64,000 bases of DNA from Paenibacillus sp. FSL R5-0766 (GCF_037971845.1 NZ_CP150227.1:1550001-1614000); one strand, 5' to 3'; shown: positions 1 through 11,050, counted from the first letter of the stretch. Notes: generated from the letters alone by a model not told the origin. A program made the numbers and translations.

Positions 1-2218
<2,218 letters not shown>

Positions 2219-2280
2219 TAAAGAATATTGCCCATATATATCACAATATGAAACTAACGATGAAGAAAGTGGTGTACTGG

Positions 2281-3114
2281 ATGGATACCCGGATTTTTTT
2301 TGGTAAAACAGAAGAAGCTGCTCGCCTGCCGATCTATATGACCACGGTTGGTTACTGGGAACATCAATATGAAACCGAGCGTCCAGAGGGATTCCCGGAT
2401 TATCAGATCCACCAGATTATTCATGGTCAGGGGAGACTGATTATACAAGAAGACGAGTATATCGTCGGGCCGGGTGACGTTTTCTTTCTGTATCCCGATG
2501 TTCCGCATCGATATATGCCCATCAGTGACCGCTGGGAGCTGGCGTGGGTCTCGTTTCAGGGGAGAGAGGCCAGCCAGTTATTATCTTATGCGGGGATAAC
2601 CGGTTCACGCGTATGCAGACTCAGGACAGCCACGCTGCTGCGTGGCCTGGAGCAACTTCTGGTTAGAGGAGAGAATGGCGGTGATACGGATTACGCAGAT
2701 TACGATGTGGAATGCTCCAAACAATTATATGCCCTGCTGCTGGATCTGAAGCCACTGCTCATCGCATCCGCCAATTATAATGATGAACTGGAGCGCCTGA
2801 AGCCTGTGCTGCGTTATATCGCAGAGCATCTGGATCGTTCACTTTCGCTGAAGGAACTGGCCGATGTGGCTGTGGTATCTCCCCAATATTTGTGCAGGCT
2901 GTTTCAGAAGGCGCTCCATACCAGACCTGTATTTTACGTGAACCAGGAACGGATCAATCGAAGCAAACAACTTATGTTCAGTGAGAGAGAGCTTCGAATA
3001 TATGAAGTAGCTGATCGGGTGGGTTACGAGAATGCCAGTTATTTCTGTGCGATGTTCAAAAGGCATACAGGCATGAGTCCAGAGCGTTTTCGCAAACTGC
3101 ACGGGCTGAATTGA
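2281..3114 (+). CDS. AraC-family transcriptional regulator (cupin plus HTH)
   Basis: A 277-aa regulator. An AraC-type cupin sensor domain (about residues 15-150) shows the motif GPGDVFFLYPDVPHRY. Two helix-turn-helix motifs follow in the last 100 residues (SLKELADVAVVSPQYLCRLF and the closing GYENASYFCAMFKRHTG). It is head-to-head with lacZ, so control of galactoside use is likely, with the ligand being a sugar. The start is uncertain: ATG 2281 has the better upstream purine run, and in-frame ATGs lie at 2248 and 2260. Confidence 0.88.
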   Translation: MDTRIFFGKTEEAARLPIYMTTVGYWEHQYETERPEGFPDYQIHQIIHGQGRLIIQEDEYIVGPGDVFFLYPDVPHRYMPISDRWELAWVSFQGREASQLLSYAGITGSRVCRLRTATLLRGLEQLLVRGENGGDTDYADYDVECSKQLYALLLDLKPLLIASANYNDELERLKPVLRYIAEHLDRSLSLKELADVAVVSPQYLCRLFQKALHTRPVFYVNQERINRSKQLMFSERELRIYEVADRVGYENASYFCAMFKRHTGMSPERFRKLHGLN

Positions 3115-3164
3115 AAGTCTGCATGTTAATATTCATTTTGAATTTTGATCTGTTATTCATCCCA

Positions 3165-3278
3165 ATTTCAGTTTCCATTAAGGTTGGGAAGGTAAGATAA
3201 GTCTTGTAAACCCCTTCTCGTGTTAAATAGATGTGTGACTGGCCCTATCGGATTGTCCTCCGGTAGGGCACTTTTTTT
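3165..3278 (+). ncRNA. Small-RNA-like repeat unit, copy 1, ending in a terminator
   Basis: A 52-nt core (3190-3241) is identical to 7879-7930, and the flank TTTCAGYTTCYATTAAGGT upstream of it is conserved too. The core begins with AGTC-containing and ends with GACT-containing sequence that can pair to close it. A terminator hairpin follows (GCCCTATCGG...CCGGTAGGGC, 3242-3269) with a run of seven T. It contains no open reading frame. It could be a stand-alone small RNA or a conserved 3' UTR of the AraC gene ending at 3114. I do not recognise it as a known RNA family. Confidence 0.5.
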
Positions 3279-3354
3279 CTTCATTTCTTCGGTTGGTGGT
3301 ATGATAGATGAATACATAATGTGTAACCAACTCTAGTGACCGGAGGATGGAATT

Positions 3355-4290
3355 GTGGATCACAGTTTGCACCCGTTGTTTAAGCCTATTCAGATGAATG
3401 GGACGTACCCTAACAGTTATTATGTTGAGCAAATACCTGCTGCCGGCCTGATGGCTTATGTGGCCTGTTATTGGGAATCAGGATCTCTTCCGAACACATA
3501 TGCGGATTTTGCTAAGAGAGAAGGTCGAGAGCCATCGGTGATGACTGTGCCTGCCCGGGTATTGCCGGATGGTTGCACGGACATGCTGATCACATACGAC
3601 CCGGTCTGTTCAAAGCACTCCTATGCTTACTGTGGCAATTATACACAGCCGTTCGCTGTACCTGAGCCAGCCGATGATGGTTCCCCTGCTGGAGACTACA
3701 CCTTTGGTGTCCGGTTCTTCCCGGGTGGAGCGCATGTCTTCCATGGCATGCCACTGGAGTGGTTTACGGATAAGCGAATTACACTTCAGGAATGTTGGCC
3801 GGAGAAGCTGAACGGGCTTCAGGAACGGATGGCCGAAACGAATCATTTTGCAGAGCGAGTAGAGGTTATGAATGCGTACTTGAGTCCGTTGCCCGTGCAG
3901 GCAAGCACATCGGAGAACAATGTGATGAAAAACGTGCTGCACCGCATCTTTATAGATGGGGGACGTATGAGTGTCCAAGAGCTGGCGATGCGTGAAGTGA
4001 TCAGTGAACGGCAGTTGCATCGCAAGTTCTCGGAATGGGTCGGAATCAGCCCCAAGCGATTCAGTGAGGTGGTTCGTTTTCATCGTGTGCTGAGTGATAT
4101 TCATCAGGGGAACACGGCAGACTGGGCAATGCTTGCCCAGAATCATGGATTTTTTGACCAAGCCCATCTGATTCGGCAATTTCGCAAGTTTTATGGAGAG
4201 ACTCCGTTGACGGCAGCCAGGGAGCATGGCAGAATGTTGTCCGATTTGTACAATAGATCTGCAGCACCTTCGGTTATACTGAAGTCGTGA
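3355..4290 (+). CDS. AraC-family regulator with DUF6597-like N-terminus
   Basis: A 311-aa protein starting with GTG behind CGGAGGATGG. The N-terminal half carries the pattern VACYWES...VLPDGCTDMLI and ...GVRFFPGGAHVFHG, as in AraC proteins with the DUF6597 domain. The C-terminal ~90 residues are a two-helix-turn-helix AraC domain (SVQELAMREVISERQLHRKF, then GFFDQAHLIRQFRKFYGETP). It lies 27 nt before a DinB-fold gene and probably forms an operon with it, a pairing seen in other Bacillota. Target and ligand are unknown. Confidence 0.85.
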   Translation: MDHSLHPLFKPIQMNGTYPNSYYVEQIPAAGLMAYVACYWESGSLPNTYADFAKREGREPSVMTVPARVLPDGCTDMLITYDPVCSKHSYAYCGNYTQPFAVPEPADDGSPAGDYTFGVRFFPGGAHVFHGMPLEWFTDKRITLQECWPEKLNGLQERMAETNHFAERVEVMNAYLSPLPVQASTSENNVMKNVLHRIFIDGGRMSVQELAMREVISERQLHRKFSEWVGISPKRFSEVVRFHRVLSDIHQGNTADWAMLAQNHGFFDQAHLIRQFRKFYGETPLTAAREHGRMLSDLYNRSAAPSVILKS

Positions 4291-4317
4291 GAATAAAAGA
4301 TAAGGGAGACATCATAT

Positions 4318-4806
4318 ATGAATGGAACATTGCAGATTCGGGATCACTTGTTAAATGAATTAGAAACAGGCGTACGGACGGGGGCTTCGTTAATTCGCTT
4401 GATCCGTTCGGAGGATTGGTCTTATCGTCCACAGGAGAATATGCGTTCATTGGTGGAGCTAGTGCATCATTTTATCCAGATTACCGCATCCGATCTTGCC
4501 ATTATGCAGGAAAAAGGTGAAGCTGAGGTTGGGCTGGTAGAGAATAGTCTGTCGGGGATTCAGGATATCGAGAAGCTTGAAGCAACGTTATGGAGCAATT
4601 TCGAATCCTACAAAGCTTATATCACGGGATTGAGCGAGGATGACTTTTTGAATCGTTCAACAAAAGCTTTTTATATGGAACATGGTCACTTGCAGGTTCA
4701 ATGGCAGATTGAAACGGTAACGCATGTATTCCATCACCGTTCGCAGCTGTATAACTATCTCAAGCAGCAGGGCCATGAACTGAACTTTTTCATGCTGTAT
4801 GCGTAA
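4318..4806 (+). CDS. DinB-family four-helix protein
   Basis: A 162-aa protein starting with ATG behind AAGGGAGAC. It has the DinB/YfiT-like layout: a His near residue 50 (ELVHHFIQ) and a pair late in the protein (HVFHHRSQL) that form the usual metal-binding His triad. Such proteins act as thiol-dependent metalloenzymes or have unknown roles. It follows the AraC gene as its likely operon partner and is closed by a hairpin terminator. Confidence 0.85.
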   Translation: MNGTLQIRDHLLNELETGVRTGASLIRLIRSEDWSYRPQENMRSLVELVHHFIQITASDLAIMQEKGEAEVGLVENSLSGIQDIEKLEATLWSNFESYKAYITGLSEDDFLNRSTKAFYMEHGHLQVQWQIETVTHVFHHRSQLYNYLKQQGHELNFFMLYA

Positions 4807-4837
4807 TTAAACATGTAATATTAAAGTAAGCTTAGTT

Positions 4838-4870
4838 GGCTCCACCGGATGGTCCGGTGGGGCTTTTTTT
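4838..4870 (+). terminator. Rho-independent terminator after DinB gene
   Basis: The stem CTCCACCGGA / TCCGGTGGGG with a TGG loop is followed by seven T. Confidence 0.9.
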
Positions 4871-4995
4871 GCGTACATTCGTCTATCAATCTATGGAGTC
4901 TATCAAAATTGGACATTATGACACTGGTAATTCACCGTTGCTTTAATAGATTTCAAGCATAGAATACCGTATCAAAGCAAAAGGAGGTGATTTCA

Positions 4996-5283
4996 ATGGC
5001 CATCCTTTTACCGATACAAAATTACAACCTTCCTGCCGGAGTAGGCAAGTCCTACTACGAAAACCTGGCTGGAGGCACAAATGCCAGCGCTACAGTGAAC
5101 AACGTTGGACCTTTTCCGGTATCTCTCGTGATCACACGTGTTAATGAACCTGTAGTCACTTACGTTGTTCCTGTAAACAGCAGCCTTACCATTTCTGCAG
5201 GTGGAGTTCTGGTGTTTGCCTTGTTAGCTAACCTTGGAGGCGCAGCTTCCGGAACAATTCAATTCGCCGTAGGAGATTTGTAA
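4996..5283 (+). CDS. Small beta-rich protein, possible spore-surface protein
   Basis: A 95-aa protein without signal peptide or transmembrane segment. The start ATG at 4996 has a perfect AAAGGAGG seven bases upstream; an upstream GTG at 4987 lies inside that ribosome binding site and is not used. The sequence is rich in Val, Asn, Gly and Ser, with alternating beta-strand patterns (SLVITRVNEPVVTYVVPV). It shares the style and the word YY(E/A)NL with the two minus-strand genes at 6075 and 7338, which suggests the same fold class. It stands alone between terminators. The function is not recognised; the spore-surface idea is inference. Confidence 0.7.
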   Translation: MAILLPIQNYNLPAGVGKSYYENLAGGTNASATVNNVGPFPVSLVITRVNEPVVTYVVPVNSSLTISAGGVLVFALLANLGGAASGTIQFAVGDL

Positions 5284-5300
5284 TTGGTGTGGACTGGAAT

Positions 5301-5342
5301 GGCCTCTGTCGGACATTTTGTCGGCAGGGGTCTTCTTTTTTT
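5301..5342 (+). terminator. Rho-independent terminator
   Basis: The imperfect stem GGCCTCTGTCGGAC / GTCGGCAGGGGTC is followed by TTCTTTTTTT, 20 nt after the small beta-rich gene. Confidence 0.85.
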
Positions 5343-5517
5343 ATGGATATACATAGATTTAAATTAAATAAGTGGCTGGTTTACGATCATCTGTAATACG
5401 TATTACCTTTAAACTTTAACAGCGCCTTTATACAGGTTTGTTTACTTTGGCGTTCATTCGATTAATTTAAGGTATAAGCTGCACGTGAACTGGTGTTGGC
5501 ATACAGGAGGTTAGTCG

Positions 5518-6039
5518 ATGATGAACAGAACAATCTTATTTGAAACGGAACGACTGGAATGTGCGACTTGGAACGAAGGAGATCGTGCGCTGGCGTTTGC
5601 ATTGTGGGGCGATCATGAGGTTGCCAAATGGATTAGCAGCAAGGGATTTCTGAGCGAGGATGAAGTAGAAGCGCGATTGACACAGGAGATTCAAAGGCAG
5701 AAGGAAGCGGGTGTGCAATATTGGCCCCTATTCGAGAAAGAGTCGGAGGTGTTTGTTGGTTGCTGTGGCCTGCGTCCGTATTCTCCAGAAGAGGAGATCT
5801 ATGAATTGGGATTTCATCTAACCCGGGATCACTGGGGCAAAGGGTATGCTCAGGAAGCTGCGCGGGCGGTGATTGGTTATGCCTTTGACAAAATGAATGT
5901 GAAGGCACTGTTTGCCGGACATCATCCGGATAATGAAGTGTCACGTCATATTTTGATCAAGCTGGGATTTGAGTATACAGGTGATGAACGCTATGAACCG
6001 ACAGGAAAGATGCATCCATCGTATGTGCTGCGAAAATAA
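5518..6039 (+). CDS. GNAT-family N-acetyltransferase
   Basis: A 173-aa RimJ/RimL-like acetyltransferase that would transfer acetyl from acetyl-CoA to an amine. It begins FETERL and has the acetyl-CoA-binding segment HWGKGYAQEAARAV near residues 105-120 and the late motif HPDNEVSRHILIKLGFEY. The ribosome binding site AGGAGG is followed by two consecutive ATGs (5518 and 5521); either may be used. It is convergent with the 6075 gene. The substrate is unknown. Confidence 0.92.
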   Translation: MMNRTILFETERLECATWNEGDRALAFALWGDHEVAKWISSKGFLSEDEVEARLTQEIQRQKEAGVQYWPLFEKESEVFVGCCGLRPYSPEEEIYELGFHLTRDHWGKGYAQEAARAVIGYAFDKMNVKALFAGHHPDNEVSRHILIKLGFEYTGDERYEPTGKMHPSYVLRK

Positions 6040-6074
6040 GAAACCCCTGACCAATGAAGGACAGGGATTACGTG

Positions 6075-7316
6075 TTAGGCGATGCTGAATAATACGGTTT
6101 TGGCTCCGACAAGTGTAGATCCGCTGTTAACAAAATAATAGTTGGAGGCGGCATCCAGCGTTAAAGGTCCTGTCCAGGTGATCGTAGCAAACTGACTGCT
6201 GAATATGCCGGTGGGCGGGACATCGCTAAGCGCGAGTGTAACAGTCACGTCGCCATTAATTGTCGAGTTGGTGATGTGTGAGTATCCTCTGACGTTAATC
6301 GTGCTGTCCGAAGTACTATCTACCATCCGTTGAATATTCAAACCGGTATGAATCATCGTATTGATCCGACTGTGATACAGGTACGTGTTCAGATTGCCCA
6401 TATGACCGTCTTGCACGATATTTCCAACGACTCTTGCATTGAGTAACTGAAATTCAATCGTAGTAAACGGGTCGACCATGTCGACGTTCTGAAAAGAGAC
6501 GTTGCCGCTTATGATGGCGCCATCGGTGTAGTTGGTGTGTGTGCTGACCGAGGTACCATCATTGAATGTGCCAATTACGGTAACAGGCCGGGCATCAAAC
6601 GCAGGTCCTTGGACCAGATAGACATCTTCCGCGGCTTGGCTCGTCTGAATCGTGACATTACGTGGAGTAGAAGAAGCAAAGTTCGCCAGATCCGAATTTC
6701 CGAGTTGCCAGGGGCCAAGTCCCAGAATTTGCACATGTCTTGCGGGTGGAATGACAATATCTTCATCGAACGAAGAATTGCAGGCAATCAGAATAATCAA
6801 ACGGGCTCTCATGCCAAAGGTCATTGCAAGCGGGCTGCTTGTAGCTGCATCAATGGCAGCCTGAAGAGAGTTGAATGGATCAAACGGCGATCCGGTACCT
6901 GGACCAGGTGCGCTGGAATCAGCCCAGTAGATCGTCTGCCCCCACTCGAAATTCGCAGTTCCTCCTCCAGCTCCTAGCAATTCCGCTGATACCAGGCGAT
7001 GAGCAGCGACCAGTTGTCCTGCTGTATTTTTGCCCCACATCGAAATCTCAGTTGAGCTCTCCGCCAGGCCACTGGTAGTAAAAATGAATTCGAAGCCAGC
7101 CAGGTTGGCATAGTAACTTTTGGTGAAAACTTCATTGGGCCCCAGCGTAATGGCTTCCTGTACATACAAGGTTCGTGTTCCGTTCAGTACATACCCTTCG
7201 ATTAGAATATCCGAGGCGTTGACAGGATCGTGATTATCAATTTTGACGGTTACCGTTGTAGTTCTTACTCCGGCTACTAGATTATTCTCAATCGGTCCGG
7301 ATGAGATTGTGGCCAT
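6075..7316 (-). CDS. Spore-surface-like protein: beta domain fused to beta-helix-like region
   Basis: A 413-aa protein with no signal peptide. Residues 1-115 are a close paralogue of the whole protein encoded at 7338-7688 (IENNL, IEGYxLNGTRTLYV, YYANL, EIS(M/V)WGK, AHR(L/I)VS). From about residue 120 onward it has repeated short beta strands rich in N, T, S, V and I (ISGNVSFQNV, VVGNIVQDG, ITNSTINGDVTVTL), which suggests a right-handed beta-helix as in some pectate lyases and spore appendage proteins. I cannot name a family. It is probably cotranscribed with or duplicated from its 116-aa neighbour; a spore surface role is inferred from style only. Confidence 0.75.
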   Translation of the reverse strand: MATISSGPIENNLVAGVRTTTVTVKIDNHDPVNASDILIEGYVLNGTRTLYVQEAITLGPNEVFTKSYYANLAGFEFIFTTSGLAESSTEISMWGKNTAGQLVAAHRLVSAELLGAGGGTANFEWGQTIYWADSSAPGPGTGSPFDPFNSLQAAIDAATSSPLAMTFGMRARLIILIACNSSFDEDIVIPPARHVQILGLGPWQLGNSDLANFASSTPRNVTIQTSQAAEDVYLVQGPAFDARPVTVIGTFNDGTSVSTHTNYTDGAIISGNVSFQNVDMVDPFTTIEFQLLNARVVGNIVQDGHMGNLNTYLYHSRINTMIHTGLNIQRMVDSTSDSTINVRGYSHITNSTINGDVTVTLALSDVPPTGIFSSQFATITWTGPLTLDAASNYYFVNSGSTLVGAKTVLFSIA

Positions 7317-7337
7317 CTGATTTCCCCCCCCTTTTTT

Positions 7338-7688
7338 TTATAGAGTTAGTTCATTCGAAACAATGCGATGTGCGGTGACGATTTGCCCGGCGCTGTCTTT
7401 TCCCCACACTGAAATTTCAGTCAATGCGGCTGCGTCTCCACTCGTTGTGAATACATATTCGTATCCATCCAGGTTGGCATAGTAGGTTTGAGAGAAGACT
7501 TGCCCGGGGGTCAGATTGACGGATTGAAGCACGTATAAGGTCCTCGTTCCATTCAGTGAATAACCTTCAATGAGTACATTGGACGTATTGATGGAATCGG
7601 TGTTTACGATTAGGATCGTGACTTGTTGTGTAGGCCTGCTGCCACCAGAGAGGTTGTTCTCGATCGGGCCTGTAGAAAGGACTGCCAT
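7338..7688 (-). CDS. Small beta-domain protein, paralogue of the neighbour's N-terminus
   Basis: A 116-aa protein starting with ATG behind AAAAAAGGAG. It aligns over its whole length with residues 1-115 of the gene at 6075-7316, so the longer gene looks like this domain plus a beta-helix extension, or this one is a domain-only duplicate. The two are only 21 nt apart on the same strand and probably form one transcript. There is no signal peptide, Cys or catalytic motif, which suits a structural protein. Function unknown. Confidence 0.75.
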   Translation of the reverse strand: MAVLSTGPIENNLSGGSRPTQQVTILIVNTDSINTSNVLIEGYSLNGTRTLYVLQSVNLTPGQVFSQTYYANLDGYEYVFTTSGDAAALTEISVWGKDSAGQIVTAHRIVSNELTL

Positions 7689-7851
7689 AGGTTCAACTCC
7701 TTTTTTATGAATGACTTTCCCTGAGAAAAGCTAGAATAGCATATGTTAGAATCGACAAAAGCGTTTGGACAGAGAGATAGATGTACTGAATGAAAAGGAG
7801 GTACTCAATCTTCTGTCCAAGGGGATATATGTTTTCATGCTTTTTTTATTT

Positions 7852-7964
7852 CGCTTTCAGCTTCTATTAAGGTAGCAGAGGTAAGATAAGTCTTGTAAAC
7901 CCCTTCTCGTGTTAAATAGATGTGTGACTGACCCCGCCGGGCGCCGGTGGGGTATTTTTTTGTT
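7852..7964 (+). ncRNA. Small-RNA-like repeat unit, copy 2, ending in a terminator
   Basis: Second copy of the unit at 3165-3278. The 52-nt core (7879-7930) is identical, and the flank TTTCAG-CTTCTATTAAGGT is conserved. Its terminator stem differs in sequence from copy 1 (ACCCCGCCGG / CCGGTGGGGT) but keeps the hairpin and the seven-T tail. It lies on the plus strand between two divergent genes, so no upstream gene could supply it as a 3' UTR. The next gene, rhaD, has its own consensus promoter downstream. This makes an independent small transcript likely. Confidence 0.55.
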
Positions 7965-7974
7965 TTATTTTCAA

Positions 7975-8054
7975 ATAAACAAAGCTAAACAAAAATAAAT
8001 AAAAGATCATTTCTGTGTTTTTTATTGACTACCAAAGATAAACAAAGGTATAAT
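7975..8054 (+). promoter_or_regulatory. rhaD promoter with repeated operator-like motif
   Basis: TTGACT (8025-8030) is followed by an 18-nt spacer and TATAAT (8049-8054). The 10-mer ATAAACAAAG occurs at 7975-7984 and again at 8038-8047 against the -10, a layout typical of a repressor site. In Bacillota, rhamnose genes are often controlled by DeoR- or AraC-type proteins; which one acts here cannot be told. Confidence 0.65.
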
Positions 8055-8124
8055 GAATGTGAAATAAAGAACTTACTATGTACGTGGCAAGCCATTTGAT
8101 TTTCAATATAAGGAGAGATTGATC

Positions 8125-8970
8125 ATGAACGTGACCCTTACCAATGAAACAACGCAGACTGCAGGTTTCCATATTCCATTTGTCCGTGAGATGGCTGAGA
8201 TTACACAACATATGTGGAAAAATGGCTGGGATGAGCGTAATGGCGGTAATGTCAGCTATCTGCTGGAGGAAGAGGAAGTTGCCCAATATATTGATATCCA
8301 TCATGTGATTCGCAAGATCAAACCGGCATTTTCGGTGCAAGAGCTGGCAGGCAAGTATTTTATCGTAACCGCATCGGGCAAATATTTCAAAAATGTACTC
8401 GCTGATCCCGAAAGCAATCTGGGGTTGCTACGTGTATCGCAAGATGGTCAGGAACTGGAAGTGCTGTGGGGATTGAAGTCGGGGGCGAACCCAACAAGTG
8501 AATTGCCTACACATTTCATGAGCCATATTGAACGTCTGAAATTGGACCCGAACCACCGTGTTGTTATGCACAATCATGCGACTCATGTGCTGGCGATGAC
8601 GTTTATCCACGAATTGGATGAGGCAACATTCACGAAGACGTTGTGGCAGATGTGCACGGAGTGTGTGGTTGTATTCCCGGATGGAATTGGCATTATTCCA
8701 TGGATGATTCCTGGATCGAATGAGATTGGCCGCGAAACGGCTGAGAAAATGAAAGAATATCACGCGGTCATCTGGCCGCAACATGGCATCTTTGGAACAG
8801 GCACAACGATTGATGAGGCTTTTGGTCTGATTGAGACGATTGAGAAGGCAGCCCAGGTGTTTATGCTGGTTGCCGGTCACGAGATCCGGCAGAGAATTAC
8901 GGATGAGCAGCTGACCACACTGGCGCAAGCATTTGGTGTTACCCCTCGTCCCGGAATTCTGGGCAGTTAA
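8125..8970 (+). CDS. rhaD: Rhamnulose-1-phosphate aldolase
   Basis: A 281-aa class II (zinc) aldolase that splits L-rhamnulose 1-phosphate into dihydroxyacetone phosphate and L-lactaldehyde. The start ATG at 8125 follows AAGGAGAG; a TTG at 8119 is too close to that site. It has the family motifs [12 protein letters not shown] near the N-terminus, PTSELPTH with the catalytic Glu, the zinc ligands in MHNHATH and the third His in WPQHGIFG. The length matches E. coli RhaD (274 aa). Unusually, no rhamnose isomerase, kinase or regulator is adjacent. It ends at a strong terminator. Confidence 0.94.
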   Translation: MNVTLTNETTQTAGFHIPFVREMAEITQHMWKNGWDERNGGNVSYLLEEEEVAQYIDIHHVIRKIKPAFSVQELAGKYFIVTASGKYFKNVLADPESNLGLLRVSQDGQELEVLWGLKSGANPTSELPTHFMSHIERLKLDPNHRVVMHNHATHVLAMTFIHELDEATFTKTLWQMCTECVVVFPDGIGIIPWMIPGSNEIGRETAEKMKEYHAVIWPQHGIFGTGTTIDEAFGLIETIEKAAQVFMLVAGHEIRQRITDEQLTTLAQAFGVTPRPGILGS

Positions 8971-8989
8971 AATAGTCAACGCATAGATC

Positions 8990-9039
8990 AAGGAAGTGGT
9001 CTTTGGTTCATTGAACCGAAGCCCATTTCCTTTTTTTTT
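8990..9039 (+). terminator. Rho-independent terminator after rhaD
   Basis: The long stem AAGGAAGTGG...CCCATTTCCTT, with the inner pair TGGTTC/GAACC, is followed by nine T. Confidence 0.9.
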
Positions 9040-9226
9040 GACGAACAATCGTCATTTTGGTTCAAAAAAGTTCAAATTGCTGAACAAGAATGGCTTTGTT
9101 ATCGATTATTGAATCGTAGAATGCATTATCACGCGCTGGCGAATTTCGGGTGAGCTGACGTATTGTCAATGGCTCTGCGATTTTGCATAATAACAATGCT
9201 TCACAGATGAGAGACGGAAGGAAGTT
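9040..9226 (+). other. Leader region of the KimA gene
   Basis: A 187-nt gene-free stretch. It has a cluster of related pentamers (TTCAA at 9060 and 9071, then TGAAC) spaced 11 nt apart, which may be a protein site. I do not see the conserved blocks of the ydaO/c-di-AMP riboswitch that precedes kimA in B. subtilis. Confidence 0.35.
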
Positions 9227-11050
9227 ATGATCATGCTTGGCAAAATGAAGAGAATCTTAATAGGCAAGCCCATGAAATCGGCTGAACTGGATGGAGAAAA
9301 ATTGGGGAAATGGAAGGCACTCGCCATCCTGTCCTCAGATGCCCTATCGTCCGTTGCCTACGGTACGGAACAGATTTTGCTGGTGCTCGTTGCGGCCGGA
9401 TTCGCCGCCCTGTGGTACTCTGTTCCGATTTCCATCGCCGTGCTGGGATTACTCGTCATTTTAATTTTTTCCTATCGCCAGACGATATTTGCTTATCCAA
9501 CAGGGGGCGGCGCTTATATCGTAGCCAAGGATAACCTGGGTACAACATCCAGTCTGATTGCCGGAGGATCTCTGCTGGTCGATTATATTCTGACCGTTGC
9601 GGTAAGTTCGTCCGCAGGGACGGATGCGATTACGTCGGCTTTTCCTATGCTGCATGACTACAGTGTTGTGATTGCTCTGATTATGATAGTTTTTCTAACG
9701 ATTATGAATTTGCGGGGAGTAACGGAGTCAGCGTCTGTGCTGGCGATCCCGATTTATCTCTTTATCTTTTCGATTGCGGTTCTGATTATCTCGGGCGGAA
9801 TCAAATTTCTTGCCGGGGGGATGGAAGCAGCTGCACCTGAATTCGGAACAAGTCTATCCCATGTAAGTATGTTTCTATTATTGAAAGCATTCAGCTCCGG
9901 TTGTTCGGCCTTGACTGGTGTGGAAGCGGTAAGTAACGCAATCCCGAACTTCAAGCAGCCAGCCGAGAAAAATGCCGCAGGTACATTACTGCTTATGGGT
10001 TGTATATTGGGAGCCATGTTCATCGGCATCACTTTACTGGCTTATGGATATGGAGTGAAGCCTGATCCCAAAGCAACGGTCATTTCCCAGATTGCTGAAG
10101 CAACATTTGGCAGGGGCACGATGTATTTTATCATCCAGGGTGTAACGGCACTGATCCTGTTCCTGGCAGCCAACACAGCTTATTCGGCTTTTCCGCTGTT
10201 ATCCTTCATGATGGCAAAGGATAAATACATGCCGCATGCATTTATGGTCAGAGGTGACCGGCTTGGTTTCTCAAACGGGATCATTTTCCTCAGTGTGATG
10301 TCTGCGCTACTGGTGGTCGGGTTCAAAGGAAATACGGAAAGCCTGATTCCGCTCTATGCGGTAGGGGTGTTCATTCCATTTACCCTGTCACAGCTCGGTA
10401 TGATGATTCGCTGGATCAAAGTGAAGCCATCTGGCTGGCAGATGAAGTTACTGGTCAATACCGTCGGTATGCTGACTACATTATCGATTACCCTGATCTT
10501 TATTTTCACCAAGTTCACGCAGACATGGGTCATCTTTATCTTTTTGCCACTCGTTGTTTATGTGTTCATGCGTATTCACCGTCATTATTGCAACATCGCC
10601 GATGAGCTGCGGATTGATATTCAGGTAGATAAGCCAGCCAAGAAAGGCAATACGATAGTCATTCCTGTTGCGGGCATTACCCGGGTCGTCATGAATACGA
10701 TCAGTTACGCCCAGACGATGTCGGATCACGTGGTCGCACTCTACATTGGCTTCGATGATGAGGCGATACGCAAGATGGAGCAGAAGTGGGAGGAGTGGAA
10801 TCCAGGTGTTCGTCTGGTTGTGATCAAATCGAGATACCGCAGCATTATGGGGCCGCTCAAGAAATTCATTGATACCGTAGAGTGGAAAACGGCTGAGACC
10901 GATCACATCACCGTATTAATCCCGCAATTCATCACCAAGCACTGGTGGCAAAATGTACTGCACAACCAGACCAGCTTCATGATCCGGGCCTATCTGATCA
11001 ATTACAAAGACGTGATTGTCACCACGGTGCCATATCATCTTAATCGTTAA
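9227..11050 (+). CDS. kimA: KimA-type high-affinity potassium importer (APC superfamily)
   Basis: A 607-aa membrane protein, the same length as B. subtilis KimA (YdaO), which imports K+ with protons and is inhibited by c-di-AMP. It shows the family signatures LSSDALSSVAYGTEQIL near residue 35, YPTGGGAYIV, GGSLLVDYILTVAVS and SAGTDAITSAFP, about twelve hydrophobic segments up to residue 450, and a soluble C-terminal domain of about 150 residues (PVAGITRVVMNTISYA) like the KimA regulatory domain. The start ATG follows GGAAGGAAG. Many homologues are annotated only as amino-acid permease; the KimA motif match supports potassium. Confidence 0.88.
   Translation: MIMLGKMKRILIGKPMKSAELDGEKLGKWKALAILSSDALSSVAYGTEQILLVLVAAGFAALWYSVPISIAVLGLLVILIFSYRQTIFAYPTGGGAYIVAKDNLGTTSSLIAGGSLLVDYILTVAVSSSAGTDAITSAFPMLHDYSVVIALIMIVFLTIMNLRGVTESASVLAIPIYLFIFSIAVLIISGGIKFLAGGMEAAAPEFGTSLSHVSMFLLLKAFSSGCSALTGVEAVSNAIPNFKQPAEKNAAGTLLLMGCILGAMFIGITLLAYGYGVKPDPKATVISQIAEATFGRGTMYFIIQGVTALILFLAANTAYSAFPLLSFMMAKDKYMPHAFMVRGDRLGFSNGIIFLSVMSALLVVGFKGNTESLIPLYAVGVFIPFTLSQLGMMIRWIKVKPSGWQMKLLVNTVGMLTTLSITLIFIFTKFTQTWVIFIFLPLVVYVFMRIHRHYCNIADELRIDIQVDKPAKKGNTIVIPVAGITRVVMNTISYAQTMSDHVVALYIGFDDEAIRKMEQKWEEWNPGVRLVVIKSRYRSIMGPLKKFIDTVEWKTAETDHITVLIPQFITKHWWQNVLHNQTSFMIRAYLINYKDVIVTTVPYHLNR

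Noticed and set aside
9040..9226. c-di-AMP (ydaO) riboswitch before kimA
   Set aside because: The conserved blocks are not seen, and the leader is short for that fold.
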